Assembly: GCA_947652605.1 (NCBI GenBank)
Contig: OX393581.1
Span: 51,607,924 to 51,671,923 of the forward strand
Direction of reading: 5' to 3'
Origin: Elmis aenea
Lineage: Eukaryota; Arthropoda; Insecta; Coleoptera; Elmidae
Length of the DNA: 64,000 bases
Position numbers and translations under genes: made by a program. This document shows positions 1-12,331 of this stretch, one piece after another. The stretch's first letter is position 1, and each line of letters opens with the position of its first letter. The notes beneath the pieces are model-generated. The model was not told where the DNA came from, searched no databases, and worked only from the letters and a program-made list of their open reading frames with translations.

Positions 1-3000
1 GCGTCGAATCTTGCACGGACTGCGATCGGTTTTCGTACATCCTGCGTCTTTCGGCAATGCTGTTCCGCTGTATCGAAGCACGTTCGAAATTACCGCCTTG
101 ATCGACGGCATCGAACGCATCCTCATTTTCGTTTTCTTTGGAATTTGAACGGACCTCGAATACTTTCCTACGTTCTGCTGTGGTGGGAGTCTGTGGCTTG
201 TAAGCCGGGTCGTTATCGGCTTCTATGTTCACATCGATTTTCAGAGCACAATCGTCGGATTCGTCTTGGGTACTGTTGGTATTGGGTTCGAAGAGCCTTC
301 TTCGTTCTGCTGTACCAGGTGTTCGTGAAATGTAACCAGAATCGTTGCTAGCATCGTCTTCTAAATTAATTTCTGATTTTCCGTTAAAATCTCCATCACA
401 TCCAGGTACAGGTTCCTGTTCTTCTACAGGCGATTTTTCTTTTTCTTCCGGCGTGGAAGCAGCAAATGGAGGAACTTCTGTGTTCGGTGGCATCTGAACT
501 TCATGTAAACCATTTGGTGTCTTGTTACAAGGTACTGGAGGAACGGAAAATACTTTGTCGAAGCTTTCCGTTTCGTTTAGTTTTGGAGGTGTAAATGGCT
601 TAGGACCCAAGCGTGGCTATAAAAGTAACAAAATTATTTACCAATATAAGCTGTACAGCTAGAAACTATAAACAGCAATTATTACTACAAACAGTTCTAT
701 TTATACATACAAATTTAAAAAGCAATAAAACAATAATCTACTTAACATCTTGAAAACAAAAATAAAACTACTACAAAAATTGAACTACTGTTATATGCTG
801 TAATATGACGTACATTGTACATTCATTTGTTTTCAGCAATTGTTAACAAATGATTAAACGTTCATATTTCCTAGCAATTGTTAGCAAATGACTACATGTT
901 CATTCGTTTCTGGGAATTGTTGACAATTGTTAACAAATGACATGTTCATTTGTTTCTGGGAATTGTTGACAATTGTTAAAAAATGACTACATGTTCATTT
1001 GTTTCTGGAAATTGTTGACAATTGTTAATGAATGACTACATGTTTATTTGTTTCTGGGAAATGTTGACAAATTGTTAACAAATGACTACATGTTCATTTG
1101 TTTCTGGAAATTGTTGACAATTGTTAATGAATGACTACATGTTTATTTGTTTCTGGAAATTGTTGACAAATTGTTAACAAATGACTACATGTTCATTTGT
1201 TTCTGGGAATTGTTGACAATTGTTAATGAATGACTACATGTTTAGTTGTTTCTGGGAATTGTTGACAATTGTTAACAAATGACTACATGTTCATTTGTTT
1301 CTGGAATTGTTGACAATTGTTAACAAATGACTACATATTCATTTGTTTCTGGGAATTGTTGACAATTGTTAACAAATGACTACATGTTTATTTGTTTCTG
1401 GGAATTGTTAACAAATGACTACATGTTCATTTGTTTCTGGAAATTGTTGACAATTGTTAACAAATGACTACATATTCAATTGTTTCTGGGAATTGTTGAC
1501 AATTGTTAACGAATGACTACATATTCATTTGCTTCTGGAAATTGTTAACAATTGTTTCTAGCAATTATAAGCATTTAAAAATGTTTGTCCAAACTAAAAA
1601 AAAAACATTTTTTGTCAATATAAACAAAACTAAACAAACATTTTCTATTCATAAGCACCTTGTAACCCCCAGCAATTGGAATATTTGGGTTTACTGATGT
1701 AACAATTGGAGCACAACTGTTAGTTCGAGGTCTGGCCACTGGTTTTGGCATAACCGAGCCATCGTCCATAGTCTCGCATATGGAACCTGTCCTAGAAGTT
1801 CTAGGCATTGGTTTTGGAGGAATTATATGTGTGCCGTTTTGTGTGGACAATTTTTCCAGTCCGTTCGATTTTTCTTGCAAGGAAGACTCTTCGACATTAT
1901 TATTGCTGACTTCGTTAAGCTTGTTACTGTCATTAATATGTTGCGTTTCGATGCTTACTTGTTCCTTCTCGTGATTATTTTCTGGATCAACTTTTTCGCA
2001 TTTATTTTCGAGTGTGGTTTTTTCTTTTTCAGAAATTAATTTTTCAATTACACATTTATTCTCGGCCACTTTATTTTCTTTTTCGTTTTTGCATTCAAAC
2101 ACCACTTTAGGTTTTTCTGCTTTGTGCTGGACCCCCATTTTTTCTTTTTCGCACTTAATCTCGGCTAGTTTTTCCTTCTCCAGTTCCCGTATCTTTTCTT
2201 TCACGGGAACGAACTGCTTCTTGGCCAACGCGGCCGTGACTTTCGGTTCAAACTGTTGCGAGGGCGATTTTTTCGTGTCGATTATTTTCGAGGTCTGACG
2301 TTCTTCTTTCAACTTCGACAACGATCCTCTGTGTACCTATTCGATTTATTTTATCAGTACATGTCTTAAGTTTTACATACAACTCGTATAAACCTAGTGG
2401 AACATGCTGTGCAACACGAAAAAAATACATCTATCAACTTAAAACACTTCTTAAACAAATTCTACAAAATACAACTAAAAATTTGTGTAAATAACATTTA
2501 ACTAAAACTATTTCTTATTAATGCTACAAAAAAACACTAATACATCTTAAACAACAATTATATAATTATAATGAATGTTATGCAGGAATAAAAAATTAAA
2601 CAAGTAATTTTACATAAATAAAACAATTAATTTAATCGTAGGTGTAATATCTATTTTTTTTTAATTACATAAATATCAATTAAATAAATTAAATCTTTTG
2701 AAAGTTAATAAAACAATTTCTAAAAGCAAAAAAAAAAGGTGCATGCCATTCTAAATAACAAACATCTAGCGACTGCTAAAACAAATGACTACATTCATTT
2801 CTAGCAATTGTTAACAAATGAATGAAACTTCATTTTTAGCAATTGTTAACAAATGAATGAAACTTCATTTGTTAGCACTTGAAAAATAAACATTCCCTTA
2901 TAGTTTTAAAAATTAAATAATTTGACCTAGTAGCACTGTGAAATCCATTTTTTTTTTAAATATATTGTCCCTGTTTTTAAATAAACAATTTTTTTTAAAT

Positions 3001-6000
3001 CAAACCACTACAGCCCAATTTTAATGTAAAAAATCACAATCCAACATTTAAATAATTAAATTAACTCTAAATTACAAACTTCTAGCAACTGCTAAAACAA
3101 ATGACTACATTTGTTTCTAGCAATTGTTAACAAATGAATAAAACTTCATTTGTAAGCACTGTCAAATCCATTTTGTTTTAAATATTTTGTCCCTCTTTTT
3201 AAATACACATAAACAACATTTTTATTATTTTTTAAATCAAACCACAACACTTAAATAATTAAAATACGCATTTAGAAAATTACTTACCGTTATTGGTTCT
3301 TCGCCGTTCGGTCTTTTAGCTGGATCTAAACTAATTTTTGGTACCGGAATGTTTTTCCCCTGAAACCACATATCTGCTGTGAGCTCTGTGACGTATCCTG
3401 GTGTATCGGGATATAAATCAGCATGAAAATCCCTGAAAGACATAAGCAGATTAGATACACAATACAGTGTGGTTCAAAAAATGCTGTTTTTATTCACATA
3501 TATTTTAAAAACGAGATTAAAATATTTGCGGCTCGAGAAATAGCAATTCGAATGTTTTAAATACCTGTAAGTCTTTCTTGGTACTTGATAAGTAATGGGT
3601 ATCACAGAATTGCTTGTGAGCTGAAGAATACGATTAACTTCGCCCTGCATGACGTTTAAAGCTCTTTTTGGAATGAGGCATGCTCCTTTGGTCTGCTCTC
3701 CCGTATGTCTGAGCCCTTCGATTAGATATGGTTCCTTGTCTGTTACTTCCAAATAACATATGGTAGTATCACCTAAAAAAAAAGGGCAATTCATTAATAT
3801 TTCATGCGAGAAACTTCTCTAATGGTCGCGATAATAAAACAAAAAATTAAACAAATGCAATAGGACATACAATTGTACAACAATACAACAAAAGTTCATA
3901 ATTCATAACTAAAAAGATGCTGCAACCGTATTTCCATCACTGTCGACACTGTAGGTGATAAAATATTTTATTATTTACACACACGGAACTTCAAAAATAA
4001 ATGCAAAGGTCAAATGCAAATTAGTTGGGATTTAAAAAAATTAATGAAAAAGTTTCAATTATACTACAAATGACCACATTGTGAGATCACCGCATATTTT
4101 AGTCTTGACAAATTTAGGAAATATCAATGTTTTATCACTGAAACTAAATACTTTTATTAAATAGACACAAATCATTGTATGGGTAAGGGTACATACAGGG
4201 TATCCAAAAGGTATGGAATATGCTATATATCTCAGTAAATATCCACTTTAGGGGAAAATGTATTGAATAAAAGTTGTTTGGTACTTAGTTTTCCACCATA
4301 AAACAAAATTTAAACTCAATTTTTTCAAATAACAAAAGCGCAATGAAAAACAATTGAATTTTTTAAGACAAGATACCCCTATATTATACTCATTTAATAG
4401 AGATTTTTTTCTCTTTTTAATGATGCAAAACTTTAGTACCCTTAGTTAAGCAGGTTTTTGAGAAAAACACAAAAATATACGCTCAAATTATTTTAATTGT
4501 TTAGTATTTATTTCTAACAAAAACATCAAAAGAACTAAATTTTTTTGACGAAATCTACAATAAGTGTTCAAACTGTGAACCATTTACAGCTTGGCAATGA
4601 TAAACTCGGTTTTTAAACCTGTTAATAACATTCCCAACAATTCCAGGTGTAATAGACCTCATCTCTTCTCTAATACGATCTTTTAAATTTTCGATATTCT
4701 CCAGTCTCTTAGCATAAACTTTATTTTTAAGGTGACCCCATCAGTGAAAAGAGAAAAAAATTCTCTATCAAATGAGTATTATAATATAGGGGTATCTAGT
4801 CATTTAAAAAAATTCAATTGTTTTTCATTGGGCTTTTGTTATTCAAAAAAATACAATTTAAATTTTGTCTTGTGGTGGAAAACTAAGTACCAAACAACTT
4901 TTATTCAAAACATTTTTCCCCAAAGTGGATATTTACTAAGATATATAGCATATTTCATACCTTTTGGACACACTGTAAAATCATAAAAATGTCAATTTAA
5001 TTTTGGCTTAAACCGTAACGATTTACCTAAAAATATAAGCTGAAATAATCAATAATTTAATAACTAAAAACAAACTGTAAATCCTAAAACGACGATACGT
5101 CCCTGAAGCGGTTAATTCTTTGAAACTATCAATAAAAGTTCTTCAAAGATTTATTTAACTTTTAAAAACCCATAGATATTTAATATTTCAAAAATAACAA
5201 GTAAAAAAATCATACGGCGAGTTTTTTTTCACAAAGGCAAGTACGTTTCATTAAAAACTTATTTATTTTATTGGCAAGCTTGTAATTTCAATTAAAATAA
5301 AACCACAATTAAGCACAAAATTAATGAGCATTACGAATTTACATTAACACTTGCTACAATTAAAAATTTTTAAGACAAGCTACTTCTAACATTCAAATCT
5401 TCATTTTAAAAAAAAGTAAATTAATAAAATAATAAACGTATCACAATAAAGAGCTAACTGGTATGAAAGATAATGCAATTTTTTCATTACTATTTTTTAA
5501 ATGCTACAAAATGTACTTATTTGCTACCATATATCTTTTGCTACATATGTACTCTAAAGTCGATACTGATGTTAGGATCATACACAAAAAAAATCTATAA
5601 TATTAATTAAGTTACATGGGACACGTCAAGCGAGTAATGAAATGATATTTTTATCGAACAGCTACATTATGAATGATAAAAAATATTGTGTAGGAAGTCC
5701 AACGGCTTGCTTAATCATTGTGGCATGGTATCCAACGAAATTACAATAGTTTCTATAATTGGTTTTATCAATTAGCTTGATAAAACAATACGAGTTGAAA
5801 CGTGATACTTTTTGATTTGTACCTATCACATACAAAATTAGCTCTTGAAACAATTAAGTTTACATTTACTACATGTACTGATGGCTTTTTCAAAATTTTA
5901 AAGCCTAAAAACAAACTTAAATATCTTTCAAGAAAGTAACAAAAATTATTTTATTGCACTTATTCATCAAAATGTCGATAAAATCTACGAGACACTATTT

Positions 6001-8674
6001 ATTTGTTATTTATAAACCATAATCTACAGCTTACAAATAATCTTCTGCGATGGAGTGTAGTCAATTGTTTTAACAAAAGAATGCAACACAAACGATCGAC
6101 AGTAGAAGTAAAAAAATTGCGTCTTCTTTGTACAAAATATTTTGGTTTAATTATTACATTACAAATATGACTCAACTGTTTTGATTAGCTTATGTACATG
6201 CACATATTATTAGGTGTTTTTGCACCGAAAAATCAACTACTTAAAACCAAATATTTATATAAAAACAACACGATCCAATTCTTGCTACACATGAGAGCCA
6301 AAGAGATAAACAAAAATGATATTTTCGAAAGAAACCATGGGAAACTAAATATTTACCGATTTGCCCCAAGCTATTGATTAACAATGCATACATGTAAACA
6401 TCATGATTACTTTTCTTGATGTATGTACGTTACATAAACAACTCGAAAAATACCAAACTACCCTTAAATAAACTAATCTGTCTGTATGTCAGCGTAACTG
6501 TTACTTCTGACACCATAATGTAATTTTTTCATCACCATTAAATACACAGGGTGTCCACATTAAGAGAGCAATGTCTTGCGATCTCATTAACAGTAAGAGA
6601 TGTTGCGTTTTTTCTTTAATTAAACCAAAACTGTTTCTCTTACTGTTAACATAATCGCATGCATTGGATTTATATCTTGAACGCCCTGTATAAAACATAA
6701 TGATTCAAAATTGTACAAGAATAAAACTTAAAAGATTGCTAGAGTCGAACAAAGAATTTAGGTATTCAAAATTAAATAGAAATTACTGACAATGGAGGGA
6801 TTCAAATTTCCCGCCAAAAGTATTTATTTAAATAATTTTACTATGACAATTTCCCTCTACACATCTGTTGATTTTCATAATAGCATCCATAATTTACAAT
6901 TATATTAAAAATACCGATGATAATGGGGAAATAATGCATAAAAATATTTCTGCCTCTCACCACTCATCTATTAATGACCTTCAGAATAAATACCAATGAC
7001 AAACCAACAACTTGCTAGAGTTTTCCTAAGCCTATCTTCCAGGGTCACATGCAGAGTTCCTGTAACTCTTTATCCCTGAGGAAGGTCCCTGGATCTCTGG
7101 TAGAGAGTACCACAATGTAATAGTGTTAGCCACGAGTGAAGCCAATGCAGGACAGGCTGATCTGAGCATGGTATACTCGGGGTGTTGGTCAGAGCAAAGG
7201 GAATGACAGGATCGTATGATAACAAAACAGGGCCCATTCTAGGAAAACTTTTTTTTTATAACGAAATCCCCATCATCAATAATTATATAAAGCATTGACT
7301 CTTAAATTAATAAAATTATCCAGATCTAATACAAATAAAAGTTTACTGAATAGTACAGTTTGATAACTACAGAAAATATTGCAGTAATAAAATTATCTCA
7401 GAAAAAGAATATTCTAAAGTGAGAATATCATGTTCTGTTAGTTTAAAAATGATTGTAGACGTTCATTAACAGTAAGATGGACATAGTCTACAGAACACAG
7501 TCTTAAATTTTTAATTGGGCACATTAATAATTTATAATAAATATGTTATAAGCTATCAGTTTAAATTTGAGAATTAATTAAGGTATGTATAAAGGACCAT
7601 TAAATAACTGGAAGCGTAAAACGTGCACATGAGCACGTAAGGTATATAATGATTACTGTTAAGTTAATTAATTAAAGCATTTATAAAATATGCAGCTCCG
7701 ACCATACTCTACTGTACTTAAATTGTAATTCATACAGACAGATCATTTCACAGAAATTAAAAATAATTTTACAGCAACAACTCGCGCAATGTACCTAAAT
7801 AATGAATAATGTAAAATAACTCACCTTTGCCAGCTAAAAACAGCATCCCCGTGTCAGCATCATATAAGGGAATTAATATACCAGTGGAACAATCCAATTC
7901 TAAGCTTTTTTCCGTTTCAGAAAAATTACGCAAGTCTCTTATTATGACTTGACGAAATCTTTGAGCATCGAATCCAGTTGTTAATATTTTATTGTTATCC
8001 CCAAGCCATACTACTCTAGAATCTTTAATACTTTGATGGCTGTTGGCAGTTTTGATACAAGAACTTTCTACCCTCGGATCTATAATACGAACTTGCTTAT
8101 CTTTACAGGAAGTGGCAAGTAAAGTCCCGTCCCTCTTCCAACTGACCGACTGTATAACTTCCGTGTGATCACCATTAGAAAAAATTTCTTGCTGAGACAT
8201 TAGGTCCCACAACGTAAGGGTAGTGTAAGACGTGGAATGTAGCAAAAAGTCAGCGGTGGGATGGAATCCGACCGTTTCAACTCTCCTTTGTTTATGTGAA
8301 AATGTGCACTCTGCGTTACTTAACGATTCCTGCAACCCTGTTTCTGGAATGTGCCATATTTTAACTAGACAGTCTTGAGAACCAGTCGCAAGTAAACCAT
8401 CGTGGAACGACGAAAAATCCATATCAGTTACAGTATCGGAATGGGCATGTAATAACGGCATTATTTTACTTTTTCTTCCGCAGTCATCAATGGGTAAAAC
8501 AGCGAGACTGGAGCCTGTATGATCCCAATTAAACGCCATGAACCTGGCAGATGCGGTAATATTATTTCCGTAAGTTTGATATGAGCCGACGCAGATATCC
8601 CGTACATACGTTTCGGGCTTGGGTACGATAGGGGCTGCATTTTTATATTTTGAAGCTTTAAATCTCCAAGCCAT
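1..8674 (-). CDS. pod1: Coronin-7 / POD1 (5' part, five coding exons, continues past left edge)
   Basis: Actin-binding WD40 protein; the coronin-7 class links F-actin, microtubules and Golgi traffic. Coding exons (minus strand) 8674-7825, 3772-3565, 3432-3288, 2336-1659 and 616-1; phases 1,2,0,0 join without a stop. Start chosen at MAWRFKASKYKN, the typical coronin N-terminus; an upstream in-frame ATG lies beyond a likely 5'UTR acceptor (CAG at about 8706). Exon 1 holds WD-type blades (for example LATGSQDCLVKIWHI); exons 2-3 give the coronin-specific end of the first propeller, with DLYPDTPG. Exon 4 is a charged Lys/Glu linker. Exon 5 has three repeats of an (A)ERR(R/K) box (TAERRRLFE, TAERRKVFE, IAERRRMYE), as expected between the two propellers of POD1. 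The second propeller is outside the window. Intron 1 is 4 kb and holds transposon remnants. Confidence 0.92.
812..1576. repeat. Minisatellite in pod1 intron 4
   Basis: About fifteen head-to-tail copies of a roughly 47-50 bp unit built from ACAAATGACTACATG, TTCATTTGTTTCTGG and AATTGTTGACAATTGTTA. Each unit contains two small inverted repeats (AACAAATGA/TCATTTGTT and AATTGT/ACAATT), so a single strand can form serial hairpins. Variants (CATATTCA, CATGTTTA) are interspersed. It lies wholly inside the intron at 617-1658. Confidence 0.9.
2768..3155. repeat. Dispersed copies of the same minisatellite in pod1 intron 3
   Basis: Short runs of the motif AACAAATGAATGAAACTTCATT and TAGCAATTGTTAACAAATG recur at 2768-2880 and 3085-3155, within the next intron (2337-3287). 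They share the hairpin-forming core with the array at 812-1576 but are not a continuous tandem block. Confidence 0.7.
4194..4977 (-). mobile_element. Mariner/IS630-type element with transposase C-terminus remnant, in pod1 intron 1
   Basis: Ends TACAGGGTATCCAAAAGG and CCTTTTGGACACACTGTA begin inverted repeats of about 230 bp (4194-4425 and 4745-4977), consistent with a TA-flanked Tc1/mariner-type element. Between the arms, the minus strand at about 4740-4556 reads WGHLKNKVYAKRLEN, then KDRIREEMRSI, then RVYHCQAVNGSQFEHLL and a stop, which is the characteristic C-terminus of mariner-like DDE transposases. Most of the transposase is missing, so the copy is non-autonomous. Confidence 0.8.
6544..6695. 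mobile_element. Short MITE-like hairpin element in pod1 intron 1
   Basis: Ends ACACAGGGTGTCCAC and GAACGCCCTGTATA are imperfect inverted ends like those of small mariner-type MITEs. Inside, TTAACAGTAAGAGA and TCTCTTACTGTTAA form a 14-bp perfect inverted repeat. No coding capacity. The exact borders are uncertain. Confidence 0.5.
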
Positions 8675-8706
8675 TTTACTTAAATTTAAACTAAATAGAG
8701 ATCCTG

Positions 8707-9305
8707 AAACAAACCTTATACACCAACAATAACACAAAGACAATGTTTCTGCTTACACTTAAATTGTTGTTACACCCTACGAAAAAAAAATACACAAGCA
8801 GATAAAAAACTAACACACATTATTCAACAATCAGCCCAATTAATCATCAATTTCTAAATTTTTATAAGCATACAACACCGCATCACTCCCACTAATGACA
8901 AACAGATGACAAGCCCCGTACCCGGTAGCCACCGCCGACAACAACCAATAAACTTGATTCCGCCCAGGGTATGCGAAGCGGGATACACGACCTTGTGCCG
9001 TCACTTTTTTTATACGTTTTTAGTTCTTTAAGACATGGTGGAGATGGCGCTACATAAAAAGTTGAAATTTTAGCAAAGAAGACAATCTTACATCACAAAA
9101 CAGATATCGAATCCCAGAAGCGAATCATTTTCAAATTTAACGTATATTTAACTCTTGTTGCATTCGTTGCATTCTACATATTTATTCCTAAAAAATAAAT
9201 TGTGCGGGATTATAACGGTAATAAGTAGTATTTAACATCGTTCAACATTGTGATTTAATTATCCTACACCCAAATTAGTGGCCTAACTGTGATATTAACA
9301 GTGAA
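8707..9305. promoter_or_regulatory. Divergent promoter region between pod1 and the gene at 9306
   Basis: Intergenic interval between two divergent starts. It includes the presumed 5'UTR intron of pod1 and, at about 9034-9055, an ACATGGTGGAGATGGCGC box that recurs in slightly changed form at about 10871-10892 upstream of YIPF6. No TATA box is evident. Promoter assignment is inferred from position only. Confidence 0.4.
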
Positions 9306-10021
9306 ATGGAGATTATAAATAGTTCTAGGAAATGTGGAATGGATTCTCAAATCTGGAAACCAAGAAATCGTTTCAAATGTAACTTGCCGTTAACGAAATT
9401 GAAAAGATGGTATAAAAGGGTAAGTGTTTGTATTGTTTTTGTTTATTATATAATGTTTTTGGTGTCCGAAATATAAATTTAACGTGTTCAGCTTTTAGGC
9501 CTTATTTCAAAACGTTAATCATAAATAATTTTTACATTCACCAGGATCCAATTGTGAAGCTGATAATTGTCAAAGCTTCCTCATTCCACTACAACACTCA
9601 AGGGGTCTAACAGTCACCCGAGCCTGAGGATTGGGTACCACCTTTCGTGCCCGAAACCTTCGACAAAGCCGAACCATTAGAGTTGGCTGCGATTGACTAT
9701 GTTAGTGACTTCATTTTTAAGTGCATCCTAAAATTTGTAGACTGCAGGGTATGTTTAGCTAATATTTTACATTCAGGTGAACTTTCCGTTGCACATGCAT
9801 TTATGGATTTAAAACAATATGACGAGGAAGTTCAGCTGAATTATTGTTCGGACAAATTTATTTCATGTTTACATTCTATATACAATGATGTCAATTTTTT
9901 ATTACCGTATATTTTATATAAAAAACTAATTTCAGTGATGTTAAAATCTTTTGTTGTCTATCATGTAAGTTTTCCATTTGACAAATGCATTCATCGCGAA
10001 GATTTGATTGAAACTCTTTAA
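9306..10021 (+). CDS. Unrecognised two-exon gene, 173 aa, possibly derived from a transposase C-terminus
   Basis: Exons 9306-9419 and 9614-10021, both phase 0, joined by GGTAAGTG donor and CTAACAG acceptor, read without a stop from MEIINSSRKCGMD to ...HREDLIETL. The part in exon 2 (AAIDYVSDFIFKCIL, then CRVC, LNYCSDKF and VSFPFDKCIHREDLI) is reminiscent of the C-terminal helical region of P-element/THAP9-like transposases, but no DDE catalytic residues or THAP finger are present. A stop lies directly upstream of the exon 2 acceptor, which fixes the splice. An AATAAA follows at about 10059. It is divergent to pod1. It may be a small domesticated fragment or a pseudogene; no function is claimed. 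Confidence 0.5.
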
Positions 10022-11250
10022 TCCAATTTTTGCAGACTTTTAATTTTCAATTATATTAATAAACTAAATGGGGTCATGTTAGGAAAGCAGAGTTTGACTG
10101 TTAATTAGATGGCAAAGGCAGCACACATTACTTATGACAAGAGATTGCGTAAGCGATTGTAAATTTTTAATTTTAAGTATTTTTTGTAATACAGTAAGCG
10201 CTTAATACTGTGATCACTGGCTATTAAAATCAACCATGTTACGGAATCTAATTTAATACGTTGAAATTATAATAATCGTTTATTAGAATCATAATTTCTA
10301 ATATTAGAGTCACTTTTTGATGCATTTATGTTATTGTGTATTCCTTGGTACTTAAACAACAATTAAAACCTAAATTATCCAGATTTTTTAATTTTATTTT
10401 GTTCATTTGGTAAGCAAAAACATACCTAAACACATACTTTGTATATTTTGTTTTTGTTTTTCTCACGTGTAGATTATAAAAATTAGAAATATATTATATT
10501 TCTAATTTTTTGTTATTACAATCGCTGTTTAATATAATCATTTAATGAAGGTGATCACAATAAACTGCGTTTACTGTAATAATTTATATTATTTTTATTT
10601 ATCTTGATGGTGTGTTTTATAATTAATTGTGCAATGTTTTTTCAATCTTTATATTGCTTATTAATAAATTTATAATTATAATTTTTTCTTTTATTTCATC
10701 ATCTTTACATATAGTTACTATTCAGTTTTGTTGGTATGTTTTTAATTAAAAATAAAATTTTTAAATAAAAACATGCCAACAAAACTGAATAGTAACTTTT
10801 AATAGTGAATTTATTTGAAGTTTTGAAGCTGTGTCGACTTTCGAAAATCCCGCTTAATTTAGTTCACTAAGACATGGAAGAGATGGCGCAGCAATACTGC
10901 ACAAGCAGTTACCTAGGCACTTCGTATTCTATCTTCTTCTATGATTCCGCCCAAATTAGCAAGAATCAGAACCAGATCCATATACGAGGTGCATTCAACA
11001 ATTAAACGAAAAAATCGTTGTTTTTCACATAGGCTCTCGTACAAACAAAAATTATACTCATTCAAAGATTGCATAATCATTGTTTTTGATTAATAACATA
11101 AGAAAGTTTAAATAATTAACTAAACCCATCTCCTTGTCAAAAATCGATTATTATTGTCGGTAATACAGCGATCCAACTTGCTTTAAGTTGACATGTAGAT
11201 AGTATGACACATATTCAAATCATAACAATTATATATTTTTTCGATTATTT
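10022..11250. other. Intergenic, AT-rich, with two strong hairpins
   Basis: No gene seen. Two inverted repeats stand out: 10478-10510 (arms AAAAATTAGAAATA / TATTTCTAATTTTT) and 10713-10797 (31-bp arms around a 22-24 nt AT loop). The box at about 10871-10892 (ACATGGAAGAGATGGCGC) is shared with the pod1 divergent promoter. Confidence 0.6.
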
Positions 11251-12331
11251 ATGGCAGTGAGCAACAATTATACTATGAACGAAGCAAAACTAGAGGTAAT
11301 CAGGTTTTTTCTTTTAAATCATATTTGTTTTGTGTGCAACAGACTTGACTTAACCAAACTATTGATCCATTTTCGATACAAAACGACAACTACTTGTGAT
11401 TTTAGATGTTTGATGATGTGGGAGATTATGTAGAAGGTGAAATGAACGTTCCAGGTAGTCGTAATACTAGTAAACCTGGTGAGCCAGATTTTAATACGCT
11501 CGATGAACCGATAAAGGATACAATCGTAAGTAAATGGGTATAAACGATATGTCCTTATTGCAAGTTTAATTTCGTTTAAGCTGCGAGATGTCAGAGCTGT
11601 CGGTATAAAATTTGTTCACGTCTTATTTCCGAAAGAAAAGAAAACACTACTTAAAGAATGTAAGCAGAGTGTATTTTGTGAGTGAATCGGTTAATAACGA
11701 ATGGTTTTTTTGTAGGGGATTTATGGGGACCGTTGTTTTTATGTACCTTTATGGCAATGTAAGCTAAATAGTTCTGTTATTATGTGTTTTTATTAAATAT
11801 TCTCTGTAGGATTTTGCAAGGTTCTAGTAAAGCAGATAATTCGAATGACGGTGGTCCAGAGTTTGCAGAGGTTTTTGTGATAGTATGGATTGGATCGATG
11901 ATAGTCACACTTAACTCCAAGTTACTTGGAGGCAATATGTAAGGATAGCAATTTTTTGCAACTTAAATCGAATTCATTGATTTTTTAATTTCAGATCGTT
12001 TTTCCAGAGTGTTTGTGTCCTTGGGTATTGTTTATTACCCACAACGTTAGCATTAATTGTGTGTAGAGTGATTCTTTTTGCTGAACAGACGAATCTTCTG
12101 TTCTTTTTACGATTTTCTGTGTCTATGGCGGGCTTTGCATGGGCAACCTATGGTAAGACGTATGTTTTCGTTAGTTAAGTCAGTGTTTAATTTTTTTGTT
12201 TTTTTGTTATAGCGTCCATGATATTTTTAGGTGATAGCCAAAAACCGGGTCGTAAAGGATTGGCTGTGTATCCTATATTTTTATTTTACTTTATAATTTC
12301 GTGGCTTATTATATCACATACTAATACATAA
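11251..12331 (+). CDS. YIPF6: YIPF6, Yip1-domain Golgi membrane protein
   Basis: Yip1-family multipass protein of the early secretory pathway; partners are usually YIPF1/2 and Rab GTPases. Exons 11251-11295, 11406-11525, 11581-11659, 11716-11758, 11810-11938, 11995-12152, 12213-12331; total 693 nt, 230 aa, close to the usual 236. Acidic N-terminus ends in the diagnostic TLDEPIKDTI, followed by LRDVRAVGIKFVHVLFP and the WDLWGPLFLCTFMAI segment that opens the five-helix Yip1 domain; later helices include VFVIVWIGSMIVTLNSKLL and FLFYFIISWLIIS. All junctions are GT-AG with matching phase. The polyadenylation signal AATAAA overlaps the stop. Intact. Confidence 0.95.

Noticed and set aside
812..1576. 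CRISPR-like regular array
   Set aside because: Units are contiguous without unique spacers, and the sequence lies in an insect intron; it is a minisatellite.
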